Positions 24,183 through 32,908 of a stretch of 64,000 bases of DNA are shown one piece after another; positions within the stretch are counted from its first letter, which is position 1, and each line of letters opens with the position of its first letter. The notes under the pieces were generated by a model, which saw only the letters and a program-made list of their open reading frames with translations, was not told where the DNA came from and did not search any database. Origin of the DNA: an uncultured beta proteobacterium (GTDB taxonomy: Bacteria > Pseudomonadota > Gammaproteobacteria > Burkholderiales > Burkholderiaceae); the NCBI GenBank assembly GCA_903826775.1, contig CAIKFU010000097.1:1-64000 (forward strand), in the 5' to 3' direction. The position numbers were made by a program, and so were the translations under genes.

Positions 24183-26216
24183 ATGAATTTTCACGGTCGC
24201 CCTGCCTACCCGATTGGCTTTTTTGCTACGATAACCATTGTCATCATTGCGGTCAGCACGACGTTTTTGCTCTGGGATTTGCGTGTCCGGGAGCTAAGCC
24301 ATACTCGGCTGGCGGCAATCGGCATAACCAAGATCTTCGTAGAGCAAACCGAGCGAAGTTTTGAAAGCGCTGACTTGGTGTTAAGGGGGGTGCAAGATCG
24401 CCTTCAGTCTTCGTTTGGGAATCAATTTTCCCTGGATAGCTTGCAGGTCCACTTGATGTTGGGAACCCGGGTGTTGGGTATGAGGCAAATGGACGCGCTC
24501 TATTTGGTCGATGCAAATGGCTACATTGTGAATTCATCGATTGAGTTGCCTCCTCAAAAAATCCATGTTGCCAATCGCGAATACTATAAAACGTTCTTGG
24601 GTAAACAAGATCTTGGCTTATTTATTGGCATCCCAACAAGGAACTCGACTACAAAAGAGTGGACTTTAAATATTGCTAGAAAAATCACCGATCCCGATGG
24701 CCATTTTCGTGGTGTGATTGTTGGGGCAATCGATATCGCCCATTTTGAGGATATTTACAAATTACTTAAGCTGGACTACCCAAGACCGGTCTCGCTGTAT
24801 CGGATCGATGGCACACTCATCGCCAGTTTCCCCCACCGGGAGAACATGATCGGGGAAAAACCTCCAGAGTTAAGGTCCAATGAATTAATGTTGAGCTCCT
24901 CTGAAATTGTGTTTGCCAAGCATGCCAAAGGGGTGGGCGGTCAAGAAGAGTTCACATTGGGCCGCGTTCCGAAGTTTCCGTTGATTGTTAGCGTGGTCAA
25001 CGATGAGGATGAGGCTTTGGCTTCTTGGCGTGAAACCGCCGTCCCAATTGTTTTTGGTTCGATTTTGATGAGCATCTTTATCATCATCGCCGCTGGATTG
25101 TTGATTCGCGAAGCGATGCGTCAGCAAAAGCTGGCCGATGCTTTGGGGGCTGCCCACAATCGATACCAGCATACGATTGAATCGGTTATGGATGCCATCA
25201 TCGCTGTTGACGAATCGCATAATATTATTTTATTTAATCCATCGGCAGAACGAATGTTTGGCCTTGAATCGGAGGATATACTCGGCAAGCCTTTGTTGAG
25301 TTTATTGCCGCAACGATTTCGGGATGCGCATAATGGCCATGTTCAATCGTTTACGCATTCCAATGTGAACTCAAGGACGATGGGTGGGCCACAACTTGGA
25401 ATTGTTGGTGTTCGCTCAGACGGCACCGAATTCCCAATCGAGTCAACAATTTCTCAAGTCGTCATCGATGGCAAGCGACAACTAACCGCGGTATTGCGCG
25501 ATGTGACTGAACGGCGTCGTGCCGAGAACGAATTACGGGAAATGAATCACCAGTTGCGCGGGTTATCGGCAGCACTTGAAGACATCCGCGAGCAGGAGCG
25601 CGCCCGGATTGCCCGTGAGTTGCATGACGATCTTGGTCAGCAGTTAACGGGCCTGAAGCTGGAGCTTTCGTGGCTGGGCAATCGCATTAAAGATGGACGG
25701 ATGCCACCCAACGAAAGGATTGAGGAAATGCGTCAGCAGTTGGATGCTGCGATTGCATCTGTGCGTCGCATCTCCACCGAGCTGCGCCCCATCATCTTGG
25801 ATGATCTGGGTTTTGAGGAGGCCGTTAATTGGCTTATCAAGGAGTTCATTAAGCGAACTGGAATTCATGTAGTTGCCTCCTTAGAGGCTGGCGAGTATGT
25901 AAAAAATACCGATCTTGCGACGGCGATGTTTCGAATCGTGCAAGAGTCTTTGACCAACATTGCCCGGTACGCACAAGCAAATCGGGTGGACGTATTGCTC
26001 ACCATGTCTGAGCGCGTTCTGATATTGACGATTACGGATGATGGAATTGGCATGGATGGCGAACTCAATGTGGGCGGTTTTGGCTTGGTGAGCATGAGGG
26101 AACGCGCAAGGGCTTTGGGGGGTCATTTTAGTATTGTTAGCGGTAACCCAAATGGGGTTACCATTCGGGTTGAATTTCCCCTTAATTTACCCATCTTCAC
26201 AGAGACTGCCGTATGA
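24183..26216 (+). CDS. Membrane PAS sensor histidine kinase (NarL/HisKA_3 type)
   Basis: A 677-residue sensor: TM1 (about residues 8-30), a periplasmic PDC/Cache-like domain of about 250 residues, TM2 (about 287-308), a PAS domain (ESVMDAIIAVDESHNIILF onwards), a short coiled coil, HisKA_3 with phospho-acceptor His481 in RELHDDLGQQL, and HATPase_c with N-box VQESLTNIARYAQ and G-box DDGIGMDG and GGFGLVSMRER. A TTG at 24141 in the same frame is rejected because it sits on the FNR box; the ATG at 24183 begins directly before TM1 but has no ribosome site, consistent with a leaderless message. It overlaps its response regulator by four bases and lies directly upstream of the multihaem cytochrome operon. 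Confidence 0.9.
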   Translation: MNFHGRPAYPIGFFATITIVIIAVSTTFLLWDLRVRELSHTRLAAIGITKIFVEQTERSFESADLVLRGVQDRLQSSFGNQFSLDSLQVHLMLGTRVLGMRQMDALYLVDANGYIVNSSIELPPQKIHVANREYYKTFLGKQDLGLFIGIPTRNSTTKEWTLNIARKITDPDGHFRGVIVGAIDIAHFEDIYKLLKLDYPRPVSLYRIDGTLIASFPHRENMIGEKPPELRSNELMLSSSEIVFAKHAKGVGGQEEFTLGRVPKFPLIVSVVNDEDEALASWRETAVPIVFGSILMSIFIIIAAGLLIREAMRQQKLADALGAAHNRYQHTIESVMDAIIAVDESHNIILFNPSAERMFGLESEDILGKPLLSLLPQRFRDAHNGHVQSFTHSNVNSRTMGGPQLGIVGVRSDGTEFPIESTISQVVIDGKRQLTAVLRDVTERRRAENELREMNHQLRGLSAALEDIREQERARIARELHDDLGQQLTGLKLELSWLGNRIKDGRMPPNERIEEMRQQLDAAIASVRRISTELRPIILDDLGFEEAVNWLIKEFIKRTGIHVVASLEAGEYVKNTDLATAMFRIVQESLTNIARYAQANRVDVLLTMSERVLILTITDDGIGMDGELNVGGFGLVSMRERARALGGHFSIVSGNPNGVTIRVEFPLNLPIFTETAV

Positions 26217-26857
26217 AACATGAAGTGCTGGTTGCAGACGATCATGCAATTATTCGCGATGGCTTACGAAAAATTCTAGAGGATACCGAGGATTTGGTGG
26301 TAGCAGGCGAGGCTGGCAATGGAAATGCGGCATTGGATAAGGTTCGGGAGCGGGACTGGAGTTTGGTGGTGTTGGATTTATCCATGCCAGGCAGAAGCGG
26401 CATCGAATTAATCAAGCTAATGAAGGCAGAGCGCTCCAAGTTGCCAATTTTGATCTTCAGCATGCATCCGGAAGAGCAATATGCCGTTAGGGCAATACGT
26501 GCTGGTGCTTCTGGGTACTTATCCAAAGAGGAAAATAGCGACCTATTTTTGCCTGCGATTCGACGGGTAGTGGCCGGGGGTATGTTTATAAGTCCCAAGG
26601 TTGCGGAATTGCTGGCTGCCGATGTATCCCCGGGCTCCCACACGCAGTTGCATTCAACTCTATCTAATCGGGAATACGAGGTGCTGATTCGAATTGTCAA
26701 GGGCATTAGCTTGACCGACATTGCCGACGAGTTTTCACTGAGCATAAAGACGATTAGTACCCACAAAACCCATATACTGGCTAAGCTGGGGCTATCCAGT
26801 CAGGCCGACTTGGTGCGATACGCCATTGAGCATAAGCTCCTGGATTTGACCAAGTAA
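26213..26857 (+). CDS. NarL/LuxR-type response regulator
   Basis: A 214-residue regulator with a receiver domain (acidic pair Asp9/Asp10, phospho-site Asp55 in VVLDLSMPG, conserved Lys105 in GYLSKEE) and a LuxR-type HTH (about residues 146-205, LSNREYEVLIRIVKG, then SIKTISTHKTHILAKL). It is the partner of the upstream kinase (ATGA overlap). The perfect palindrome TAGGAATATTCCTA 20 bp downstream of its stop and the similar dyad before the acetate operon are likely binding sites. LuxR-type regulators of acetate uptake (CrbR/ErdR) belong to the same family. Target assignment is inferred. Confidence 0.9.
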   Translation: MKHEVLVADDHAIIRDGLRKILEDTEDLVVAGEAGNGNAALDKVRERDWSLVVLDLSMPGRSGIELIKLMKAERSKLPILIFSMHPEEQYAVRAIRAGASGYLSKEENSDLFLPAIRRVVAGGMFISPKVAELLAADVSPGSHTQLHSTLSNREYEVLIRIVKGISLTDIADEFSLSIKTISTHKTHILAKLGLSSQADLVRYAIEHKLLDLTK

Positions 26858-26876
26858 TCGGAATCTTTCGGGTTTT

Positions 26877-26892
26877 ATAGGAATATTCCTAT
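26877..26892. promoter_or_regulatory. Perfect 16-bp palindrome, candidate response-regulator site
   Basis: ATAGGAATATTCCTAT is a perfect dyad with core TAGG-N6-CCTA, shared with 4104-4117. It is centred about 127 bp before the cytochrome c start codon and about 47 bp upstream of the start expected from a TATAAA -10-like hexamer at 26920-26925, an ordinary activator position. Confidence 0.6.
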
Positions 26893-27011
26893 GCTTATTT
26901 ACCTGATCCCTCCTATATCTATAAAGTGCGCCAAAAAATAGAATTCACCCTAAGTAATTAGACTTTTGGTCTTTTCCATGAGGATAAGACAGCAAAAATA
27001 GGGAGAATTAG

Positions 27012-27380
27012 ATGAAGCAAACTCAAAGAATCGTACGTGCAGCCTTATCCACCGTAGTTATCGGAACTGCATCCTTGGTATTTGCCAATTTTGCCCAAGC
27101 GGCAGTTGATGCCGATGCTGCCAAAGCCCTGGCAAAACAAAATAATTGCTTTAAATGCCACGCTATCGATAAGGACAAAGATGGTCCTTCCTATCATGGC
27201 ATTGCAGAGAAATACAAAGGCAAGGCAAATGCCGAAGCCAAGTTGATTAACCACATCACCTCTGGCGAGAAAGCCAAATTTCCTGATGGACACGAGGAAG
27301 AACACAAAATTGTGAAAACTTCCCCACCAAAAGACATGGATCAAATCAAAAATCTGATTGATTGGATCTTGGCTCAGTAA
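27012..27380 (+). CDS. Periplasmic monohaem class I cytochrome c
   Basis: A 122-residue exported cytochrome: signal peptide ending FAQA at residue 30, haem motif Cys46-Phe-Lys-Cys49-His50, and a C-terminal amphipathic helix (QIKNLIDWILAQ) preceded by PPKDM, whose Met is the probable sixth ligand. It is the first gene of the operon with the MtrA-type, MtrB-type and CymA-type genes; an equivalent soluble monohaem protein (MtoD) accompanies mtoAB in Sideroxydans. It would shuttle electrons across the periplasm between the outer-membrane conduit and the inner membrane. Confidence 0.88.
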   Translation: MKQTQRIVRAALSTVVIGTASLVFANFAQAAVDADAAKALAKQNNCFKCHAIDKDKDGPSYHGIAEKYKGKANAEAKLINHITSGEKAKFPDGHEEEHKIVKTSPPKDMDQIKNLIDWILAQ

Positions 27381-27432
27381 TTATTCAGTAAAAAAGTAAA
27401 TAAACGCGAAATCGTTGGGACGAGGAAAGCAA

Positions 27433-28410
27433 ATGAAAATCTTCAAAAAACTACTAGTTATCAGTGCGGTATTGGGTGCCATGGGTATGGCACCCGTTGC
27501 CTTTGCTCAGGCCAATTTGCCTGATCTTGGGCAGTCAAAAGCCGATATTGCAAAAAACGCGTTTAAAGAAGACGCCGTTTGCACCAAGTGCCACGATGAA
27601 AGCGAGAACGCCCCCGTTCTCTCGATCTACCAAACCAAGCATGGCGTAAAAGGGGATGCCCGTACGCCAACGTGTACGTCTTGCCACGGCCAAAGCACTT
27701 CCCACTTGGGTGGTGATAAAGGCAAAGGTCGCCCAGCCCCGGATTTTGTATTCAAGAAGGGTGTTTACGACAAGAGTGCCAGTGCCGATCGTATGGATAA
27801 GTGCCAAACCTGCCATAAAGGGGCTGCACGGACGAACTGGAACGGATCGCAGCATCAGGTTAATGATGTGGCCTGTAACGATTGCCACGTAGTGCATAAC
27901 CCGGTTGATAAGGTTCGTGTCAAAAAGACGCAAACCCAAGTTTGCTATACCTGCCACAAGGAACAGCGCGCAGACAGCTACAAGACTTCGACCCACCCCA
28001 TTGAAGTTGGTAAGGTCGTTTGTTCCGATTGCCACAATCCGCATGGTTCAACTGGCCCAGTTATGCTTAAGAAGAATACGTTGAATGAAACCTGCTTCTT
28101 GTGCCATGCTGAAAAACGTGGACCCATGTTATTTGAACACCAACCTGTTGTGGAGAGTTGCGCCAATTGCCACACCCCACATGGTTCTAACATTACCCCG
28201 TTGCTAAAGGATCGCCCACCATATTTGTGCCAGGATTGCCATGACGGTATGAGTCATCCAAGAGCTCCGTTTGGTCCCGCTGCAGCTGGCCGACAAGTGA
28301 CTCCAGGCGTTGCAAGTCCAAGTCCAAATGCGACAGGTAGGGCTTGCTTGAACTGCCACACCATGGTCCATGGATCCAATAGCCCAGCTGGCGGATATTT
28401 ACAACGCTAA
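27433..28410 (+). CDS. Decahaem c-type cytochrome, MtrA/MtoA/DmsE family
   Basis: A 325-residue exported protein with ten CxxCH haem motifs: CTKCH (from residue 50), CTSCH, CQTCH, CNDCH, CYTCH, CSDCH, CFLCH, CANCH, CQDCH and CLNCH. The signal peptide ends PVAFA-Q. Count, spacing and length match MtrA/MtoA/DmsE, which insert into an MtrB-type porin as an electron wire through the outer membrane. The ATG at 27433 has GAGGAAAG upstream; an in-frame ATG at 27415 is less likely. The following gene is the porin partner. Direction of flow (Fe(II) oxidation or extracellular reduction) cannot be read from sequence. Confidence 0.93.
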   Translation: MKIFKKLLVISAVLGAMGMAPVAFAQANLPDLGQSKADIAKNAFKEDAVCTKCHDESENAPVLSIYQTKHGVKGDARTPTCTSCHGQSTSHLGGDKGKGRPAPDFVFKKGVYDKSASADRMDKCQTCHKGAARTNWNGSQHQVNDVACNDCHVVHNPVDKVRVKKTQTQVCYTCHKEQRADSYKTSTHPIEVGKVVCSDCHNPHGSTGPVMLKKNTLNETCFLCHAEKRGPMLFEHQPVVESCANCHTPHGSNITPLLKDRPPYLCQDCHDGMSHPRAPFGPAAAGRQVTPGVASPSPNATGRACLNCHTMVHGSNSPAGGYLQR

Positions 28411-28442
28411 TGAACATAGATAGATACTGATAGAGGCCCGTT

Positions 28443-30890
28443 ATGAGAAACGAACGTAAATTTAATTTAAGGGTAAGTGCCATTTCACTCGCTGTCGCTA
28501 GTATGTTCATGGCCAGCGCTGCAATGGCGGATCAAGAAGAGGCTAAGGCGCTAACGCAACCGAAGAGCTCGGTGGTGGTGGAGGCTATTAGTGTCGATCA
28601 GTCCTCGGCAAAATTTGGGGAATACAACGGACTGAATCGCTCAGGCGGTTACGTGAACGGTGGGTTTGTCGTTAGACAGGGCGGTGCCTACAGTAACAAT
28701 GAACAAGGCGATACATCGCGTTGGAGTGTATACGGCGATAACTTGGGCTTAACAACACGTTCTGCAGGGGCAGGTTACAGCGATCAAGGAAGCTGGAATT
28801 TAAACCTGAATTACGACGAACTGCAGCACAACATCTCCAATAGCTATCAAACCCCCTATCAGGGAACGATGGGTGGCAACTCGTTTAGCTTGCCCAGTAG
28901 TTTTGGGATTGTGAATACATCACAGACTAATGGTGGAACCGCTGCCTCAGCTACGACAGCCAATCCAACAGTTCGAACTGGTGCACAGAATTTGACCGCT
29001 ACCCAGTTGAACTCTTTTGGCAACATGAATATATCGTCTACGCGCAACAACACGACTTTAAGTGGTGGTGCTGTTATCGATAATAATTCCGGGATCACGT
29101 TTGAATACAACAATCTGATTCAAACGGGCGCCAAATTGCAAGCCGTGCCAGGAGCTGGTTTGGGAGCAAAAGGTGTTGCAGTGGGCGAATCGCCAACGAT
29201 TCTGCCAATGCCAACCAATTTCCAGACCGACACCTTTAATGTGGCTTATAACTGGAAATCGGAAGCGGCGCACTTTACAGCATCGTATTTTGGATCCTAT
29301 TTTCAGGATAACAACAACAGCATTAATTTCCAACCCTGGGCAGCCAGCGTAGGGGTAACCGGCTCGGCAAACAACATGGCTATGCAGCAAATCAGCACTG
29401 CCCCAAGCAATCTGCTGAACCAACTCAATATTGGCGGCGGTTACGACTTTACGAGTAAAACCAAGTTGACGGGTAATGCTTCAGTGAGTAGAAATACCCA
29501 AAACGCCTCCTTTGCCTACGATCCGTACATGATGATTTCCCCAAGTGCTGGCGGTCTTCCCATGAGCAATGGCTCCATGAACGGTTTGGTCAATACTACC
29601 CATATTGATGCCAAGGTAACCGATCAATCGGTAAAGAATTTGACGTTGACTGCCGCCTACAGATTTGATGAGCGCGACAACTTGAGCCAATCGAACGTCT
29701 ATTCATTTAGCAGCGTGGGAAGTGCAGGCACGACGGCAACAAACGTGCATCCCGCCTTCTATCCTAATGCACCGCTAAGCTATAAACAACAACAGATTTT
29801 GCTCGGCGGCGATTACAAGCTTACTCGTGATCAGAAAGTTAGCTTGAATTACGTGAATAACGCGATGCAAAGGTGGTGTAGTCAGTATGGCGTATCTGGT
29901 ACGAATTCATTAAGTGCGAACCAATTCCCAGGGGGTACGAATTGTGTTGTGGCAACCAATAATAATGAAAATAAATTGGATGCCTTGTATAAGATTAAGG
30001 CCACCGAAGGCTTGAACTTTAAGGCCGGACTTGGTTATGCCAAACGCAATGCAACCTTGGATCCTAATGCGGTGACCAGTTATGCAACTGCGAATCCGAA
30101 CATCAATCCAGCGAATAAAACCCTTGTTCCAGGTTTAAATGGGCAGGACTATTACGGTTTTGTGCCTTTCTTTGAAGCGGCACGCAACCAATTTGTCGCC
30201 AAAGGAACGGCCAATTGGGACGTAAACGAGAAACTGTCTTTCGCTTTGGGCGGTAAATATACCAGCGACCAATACCCAAATTCCACATACGGAATGCAAA
30301 ATGGCAATTCGTGGAGTTTGAATTTGGACGGCACCTATGCCTATAGCGAATCCGGGTCGTTGACAGCCTTTGCTACTCAGCAAAATATGCAGCGGAACTT
30401 GTCCAACTTTTCTGGAAATCAAAGCACAACGGCGTTTAACACTTCACCCGGTTCTGGCACTTGGACGAATAATTTGACCTCCAACGCTACGACGTTTGGT
30501 GTGGGGGTTAAACAGGGTGATTTGATGGGTGGAAAAGTCACCTTGTTCGGAGACCTGCTTTATTCCATGGCCAGCACTTGGTATGCAACGAACGTGAATT
30601 ACGTACCTAGTGCCACTACGCTTTGCAATTCCCCTAACGTCATGACTTGCGGAATTTTGCCTGCGATTCAAAACAATATGGGAGCAATCAAGTTGGGTGG
30701 AAACTACCAGATTGACAAGAATCAGAGGGTAGGCCTGATGTATTGGTACCAACATTTGTATACCAACGATTATTACTACAATGGCCTGCAATATCCTAAT
30801 AGCCCAACAGCCACATTGCCGACCAATCAAAGTAATCCTGGCTACAGCGTCAATGTGTTCTCCGTCAACTACACGTACACGTTTAATTGA
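28443..30890 (+). CDS. MtrB/PioB-family decahaem-associated outer-membrane beta-barrel
   Basis: An 815-residue outer-membrane protein: signal peptide ending SAAMA-D at residue 29, then alternating amphipathic strands rich in Gly, Asn, Tyr and Ser, ending NVFSVNYTYTFN as a typical last strand. It forms the porin sheath around the MtrA-type cytochrome. Shewanella MtrB has an N-terminal CxxC needed for function; here no cysteine occurs in the first 480 or so residues, and the length is nearer PioB than MtrB (about 700). The only cysteines are two pairs in loops (WCSQYG...TNCVV and TLCNSP...TCGIL), possibly disulfides. Gap to the decahaem gene is 32 bp. Confidence 0.9.
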   Translation: MRNERKFNLRVSAISLAVASMFMASAAMADQEEAKALTQPKSSVVVEAISVDQSSAKFGEYNGLNRSGGYVNGGFVVRQGGAYSNNEQGDTSRWSVYGDNLGLTTRSAGAGYSDQGSWNLNLNYDELQHNISNSYQTPYQGTMGGNSFSLPSSFGIVNTSQTNGGTAASATTANPTVRTGAQNLTATQLNSFGNMNISSTRNNTTLSGGAVIDNNSGITFEYNNLIQTGAKLQAVPGAGLGAKGVAVGESPTILPMPTNFQTDTFNVAYNWKSEAAHFTASYFGSYFQDNNNSINFQPWAASVGVTGSANNMAMQQISTAPSNLLNQLNIGGGYDFTSKTKLTGNASVSRNTQNASFAYDPYMMISPSAGGLPMSNGSMNGLVNTTHIDAKVTDQSVKNLTLTAAYRFDERDNLSQSNVYSFSSVGSAGTTATNVHPAFYPNAPLSYKQQQILLGGDYKLTRDQKVSLNYVNNAMQRWCSQYGVSGTNSLSANQFPGGTNCVVATNNNENKLDALYKIKATEGLNFKAGLGYAKRNATLDPNAVTSYATANPNINPANKTLVPGLNGQDYYGFVPFFEAARNQFVAKGTANWDVNEKLSFALGGKYTSDQYPNSTYGMQNGNSWSLNLDGTYAYSESGSLTAFATQQNMQRNLSNFSGNQSTTAFNTSPGSGTWTNNLTSNATTFGVGVKQGDLMGGKVTLFGDLLYSMASTWYATNVNYVPSATTLCNSPNVMTCGILPAIQNNMGAIKLGGNYQIDKNQRVGLMYWYQHLYTNDYYYNGLQYPNSPTATLPTNQSNPGYSVNVFSVNYTYTFN

Positions 30891-30927
30891 TGAGTTTAAA
30901 TGGTCTTATTACTAGAAAGCGATAGCA

Positions 30928-31524
30928 ATGGAAAATAAACAACCGGGGGCATTGAAGCGTTTTTGGGCTTTTGTCAAAAAGCCCAGCGCCAAATATTCCA
31001 TCCTAGCGATATTTTCCGTTTCCTTTATTGGAGGCATCCTGTTTTGGGGGGCCTTTAATACCGGCTTGGAAATGACGAACACCTTGGAGTTTTGCGTAAC
31101 GTGTCATGAAATGCGCGACAACGTTTACCAGGAATACAAGGAAACGATTCACTATAGCAATCGCAGTGGTGTTCGCGCCGTTTGTTCCGATTGCCATGTA
31201 CCAAAAGACTGGGTCCATAAGATGATCCGCAAGTCGAAGGCCAGCATGGAGGTTTGGGGGAAATTGACGGGTTCAATTGATACCAAAGAGAAATTTGAGG
31301 CTAAGCGCATGGAGTTGGCTGGTCACGAGTGGCAGCGCATGAAAGACAATAACTCGCGTGAATGCCGCAATTGCCACAATTTTGATGCGATGAGTCCTGA
31401 ATTGCAGAAACAGACGCCCTACAAGAAGCATATGAAGGCGAAAGAAGACGGTAAAACCTGTATTGATTGCCACAAGGGAATTGCGCACCAATTGCCGAAA
31501 GAGTACGAAGAGTCGGACGATTAA
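30928..31524 (+). CDS. NapC/NirT/CymA-family tetrahaem quinol dehydrogenase
   Basis: A 198-residue inner-membrane anchored cytochrome: cytosolic N-terminus, one TM helix (about residues 24-45), then four CxxCH motifs (CVTCH, CSDCH, CRNCH, CIDCH) in the periplasm. This is the CymA/NapC architecture, exchanging electrons between the quinone pool and periplasmic cytochromes. Since no nap, nir or tor gene accompanies it, the obvious partners are the monohaem and decahaem cytochromes just upstream. In an Fe(II)-oxidising direction it would reduce quinone; in a respiratory direction it would oxidise quinol. Confidence 0.9.
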   Translation: MENKQPGALKRFWAFVKKPSAKYSILAIFSVSFIGGILFWGAFNTGLEMTNTLEFCVTCHEMRDNVYQEYKETIHYSNRSGVRAVCSDCHVPKDWVHKMIRKSKASMEVWGKLTGSIDTKEKFEAKRMELAGHEWQRMKDNNSRECRNCHNFDAMSPELQKQTPYKKHMKAKEDGKTCIDCHKGIAHQLPKEYEESDD

Positions 31525-31557
31525 TCTCTGTTTGACAGTCTGTTAAGGCTCTTGGAC

Positions 31558-31589
31558 AATGGCTGGGGTTATACCCCAGCCATTTTCCT
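31558..31589 (+). terminator. Strong hairpin between cymA-like gene and ccmA
   Basis: AATGGCTGGGG (31558-31568) pairs perfectly with CCCCAGCCATT (31574-31584) around TTATA and is followed by TTCCTTT. It ends 4 bases before the first ccmA ATG, so it either separates the two operons or attenuates read-through from the cytochrome operon into ccm. Confidence 0.85.
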
Positions 31590-31592
31590 TTC

Positions 31593-32246
31593 ATGACAGC
31601 CAATATCCCTTCTTTCCTTAAGCCCACAGACAAGACTTTCATGCTTAGCGCTCGGGGGTTGAGTTGCGTTCGGGGTGAGCGTACGCTTTTTACTGGGCTT
31701 GATTTGGAAATTCGCCAAGGTGAATGGTTGCATGTCCGTGGTGAGAATGGAGTCGGTAAAACCAGCCTTCTTAGATTGCTTACCGGACTCACAAAACCCG
31801 CTGCAGGAGACATTTTCTGGTGTAACCAATCCATTCGCTCCAATAGCGAAGGTTATCGCAAGAACCTCCTCTTTTTGGGTCACCGAGATTCGGTTAAGGA
31901 GGATTTGACCGCGTTGGAAAATTTGGAAATTGCCGCAGCGTTGGACGGTTCCCGGTTATCTGCAGAAGAGGGGTTGCCGGCTTTATATCGCTTTGGCTTA
32001 AAGGGCAGGGAGGATTTGCCAGTCAGCTGCTTATCGGCAGGCCAAAAAAGACGGGTATTGCTAGCAAGACTGGTAACGCGTAAAGCCAAATTGTGGATCT
32101 TGGACGAGCCCTTTAACGCATTGGACGTAAAAGCGGTTCAAATGCTATCGGATTTGATGAGCAGCCATGTTCAGGATGGCGGCATGGTCATCATGACCAG
32201 TCATCAGGAAATTCCCATGCTCAATGGTAGGGTGGTTCAACTGTGA
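31593..32246 (+). CDS. ccmA: Haem exporter ABC ATPase CcmA
   Basis: A 217-residue ABC ATPase of System I cytochrome c maturation. Walker A is GENGVGKTS, the signature is LSAGQKRR, and Walker B is LWILDEPFNALD with the switch His in TSHQE. With CcmB it powers release of holo-CcmE. The first ATG (31593) follows the terminator hairpin by 4 bases and lacks a ribosome site; the ATG at 31641 (MLSARGLSC) matches the usual CcmA start better and is a serious alternative. It overlaps ccmB (GTGA). Confidence 0.93.
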   Translation: MTANIPSFLKPTDKTFMLSARGLSCVRGERTLFTGLDLEIRQGEWLHVRGENGVGKTSLLRLLTGLTKPAAGDIFWCNQSIRSNSEGYRKNLLFLGHRDSVKEDLTALENLEIAAALDGSRLSAEEGLPALYRFGLKGREDLPVSCLSAGQKRRVLLARLVTRKAKLWILDEPFNALDVKAVQMLSDLMSSHVQDGGMVIMTSHQEIPMLNGRVVQL

Positions 32247-32908
32247 GCGCATTGCTAGCCGTTATCCATCGCGATTTGTTGTTGGTGTTTCGTCGCAAAA
32301 GCGAGGTATTGACGGCTTTATTTTTTTTCGTAATCGTAACGAGCCTATTTCCGCTTGGTATTGGTGCGGACACGGTCTTATTGCGTAAAATTGCCCCTGG
32401 GGTGATTTGGGTGGCGGCGTTGTTATCGACCATGCTCGGTTTGCAGCGCATGTTTACGACCGACTATGCGGATGGCACTCTTGAGCAGATGGCTTTATCC
32501 CCAACACCATTGGTGGTTTTGGTGGGGGGTAAAATTGCGGCACACTGGCTCGTATCCGGATTTCCTCTGGTTTTACTGGCACCGGTGATGGGGATTCAAT
32601 TTGATCTTGATGCAGGCACTTTGGGAGTCTTTATGTTGGCGTTACTAATTGGCACGCCAATTCTGTCATTGGTCGGCGCAATTGGAGCAGCACTGACGCT
32701 TGGGGTTCGAGGCGGTGGCGTTCTATTAAGCTTGTTGGTATTGCCGTTGTATGTGCCCGTTTTGATTTTCGGTGCAGGTGCCGTCTATGCCAATAGCGTT
32801 GGATTGGATGTGGGAGGGCATTTTTCTTTATTGGCCGCATTGTTGGTTTTGGCAGTGTTTTTTGCTCCTTGGGCAACAACGGCCGCCGTCAGGATTGCAA
32901 TCGAATGA
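32243..32908 (+). CDS. ccmB: Haem exporter membrane subunit CcmB
   Basis: A 221-residue inner-membrane protein with six hydrophobic helices, starting at a GTG that overlaps the ccmA stop. The N-terminal HRDLLLVFRRKSEVLTALFFF and the FTTDYADGTLEQMALSP block are characteristic of CcmB. It forms the ABC complex with CcmA and CcmC. ccmC starts in an ATGA overlap at its end. Confidence 0.94.
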   Translation: MSALLAVIHRDLLLVFRRKSEVLTALFFFVIVTSLFPLGIGADTVLLRKIAPGVIWVAALLSTMLGLQRMFTTDYADGTLEQMALSPTPLVVLVGGKIAAHWLVSGFPLVLLAPVMGIQFDLDAGTLGVFMLALLIGTPILSLVGAIGAALTLGVRGGGVLLSLLVLPLYVPVLIFGAGAVYANSVGLDVGGHFSLLAALLVLAVFFAPWATTAAVRIAIE

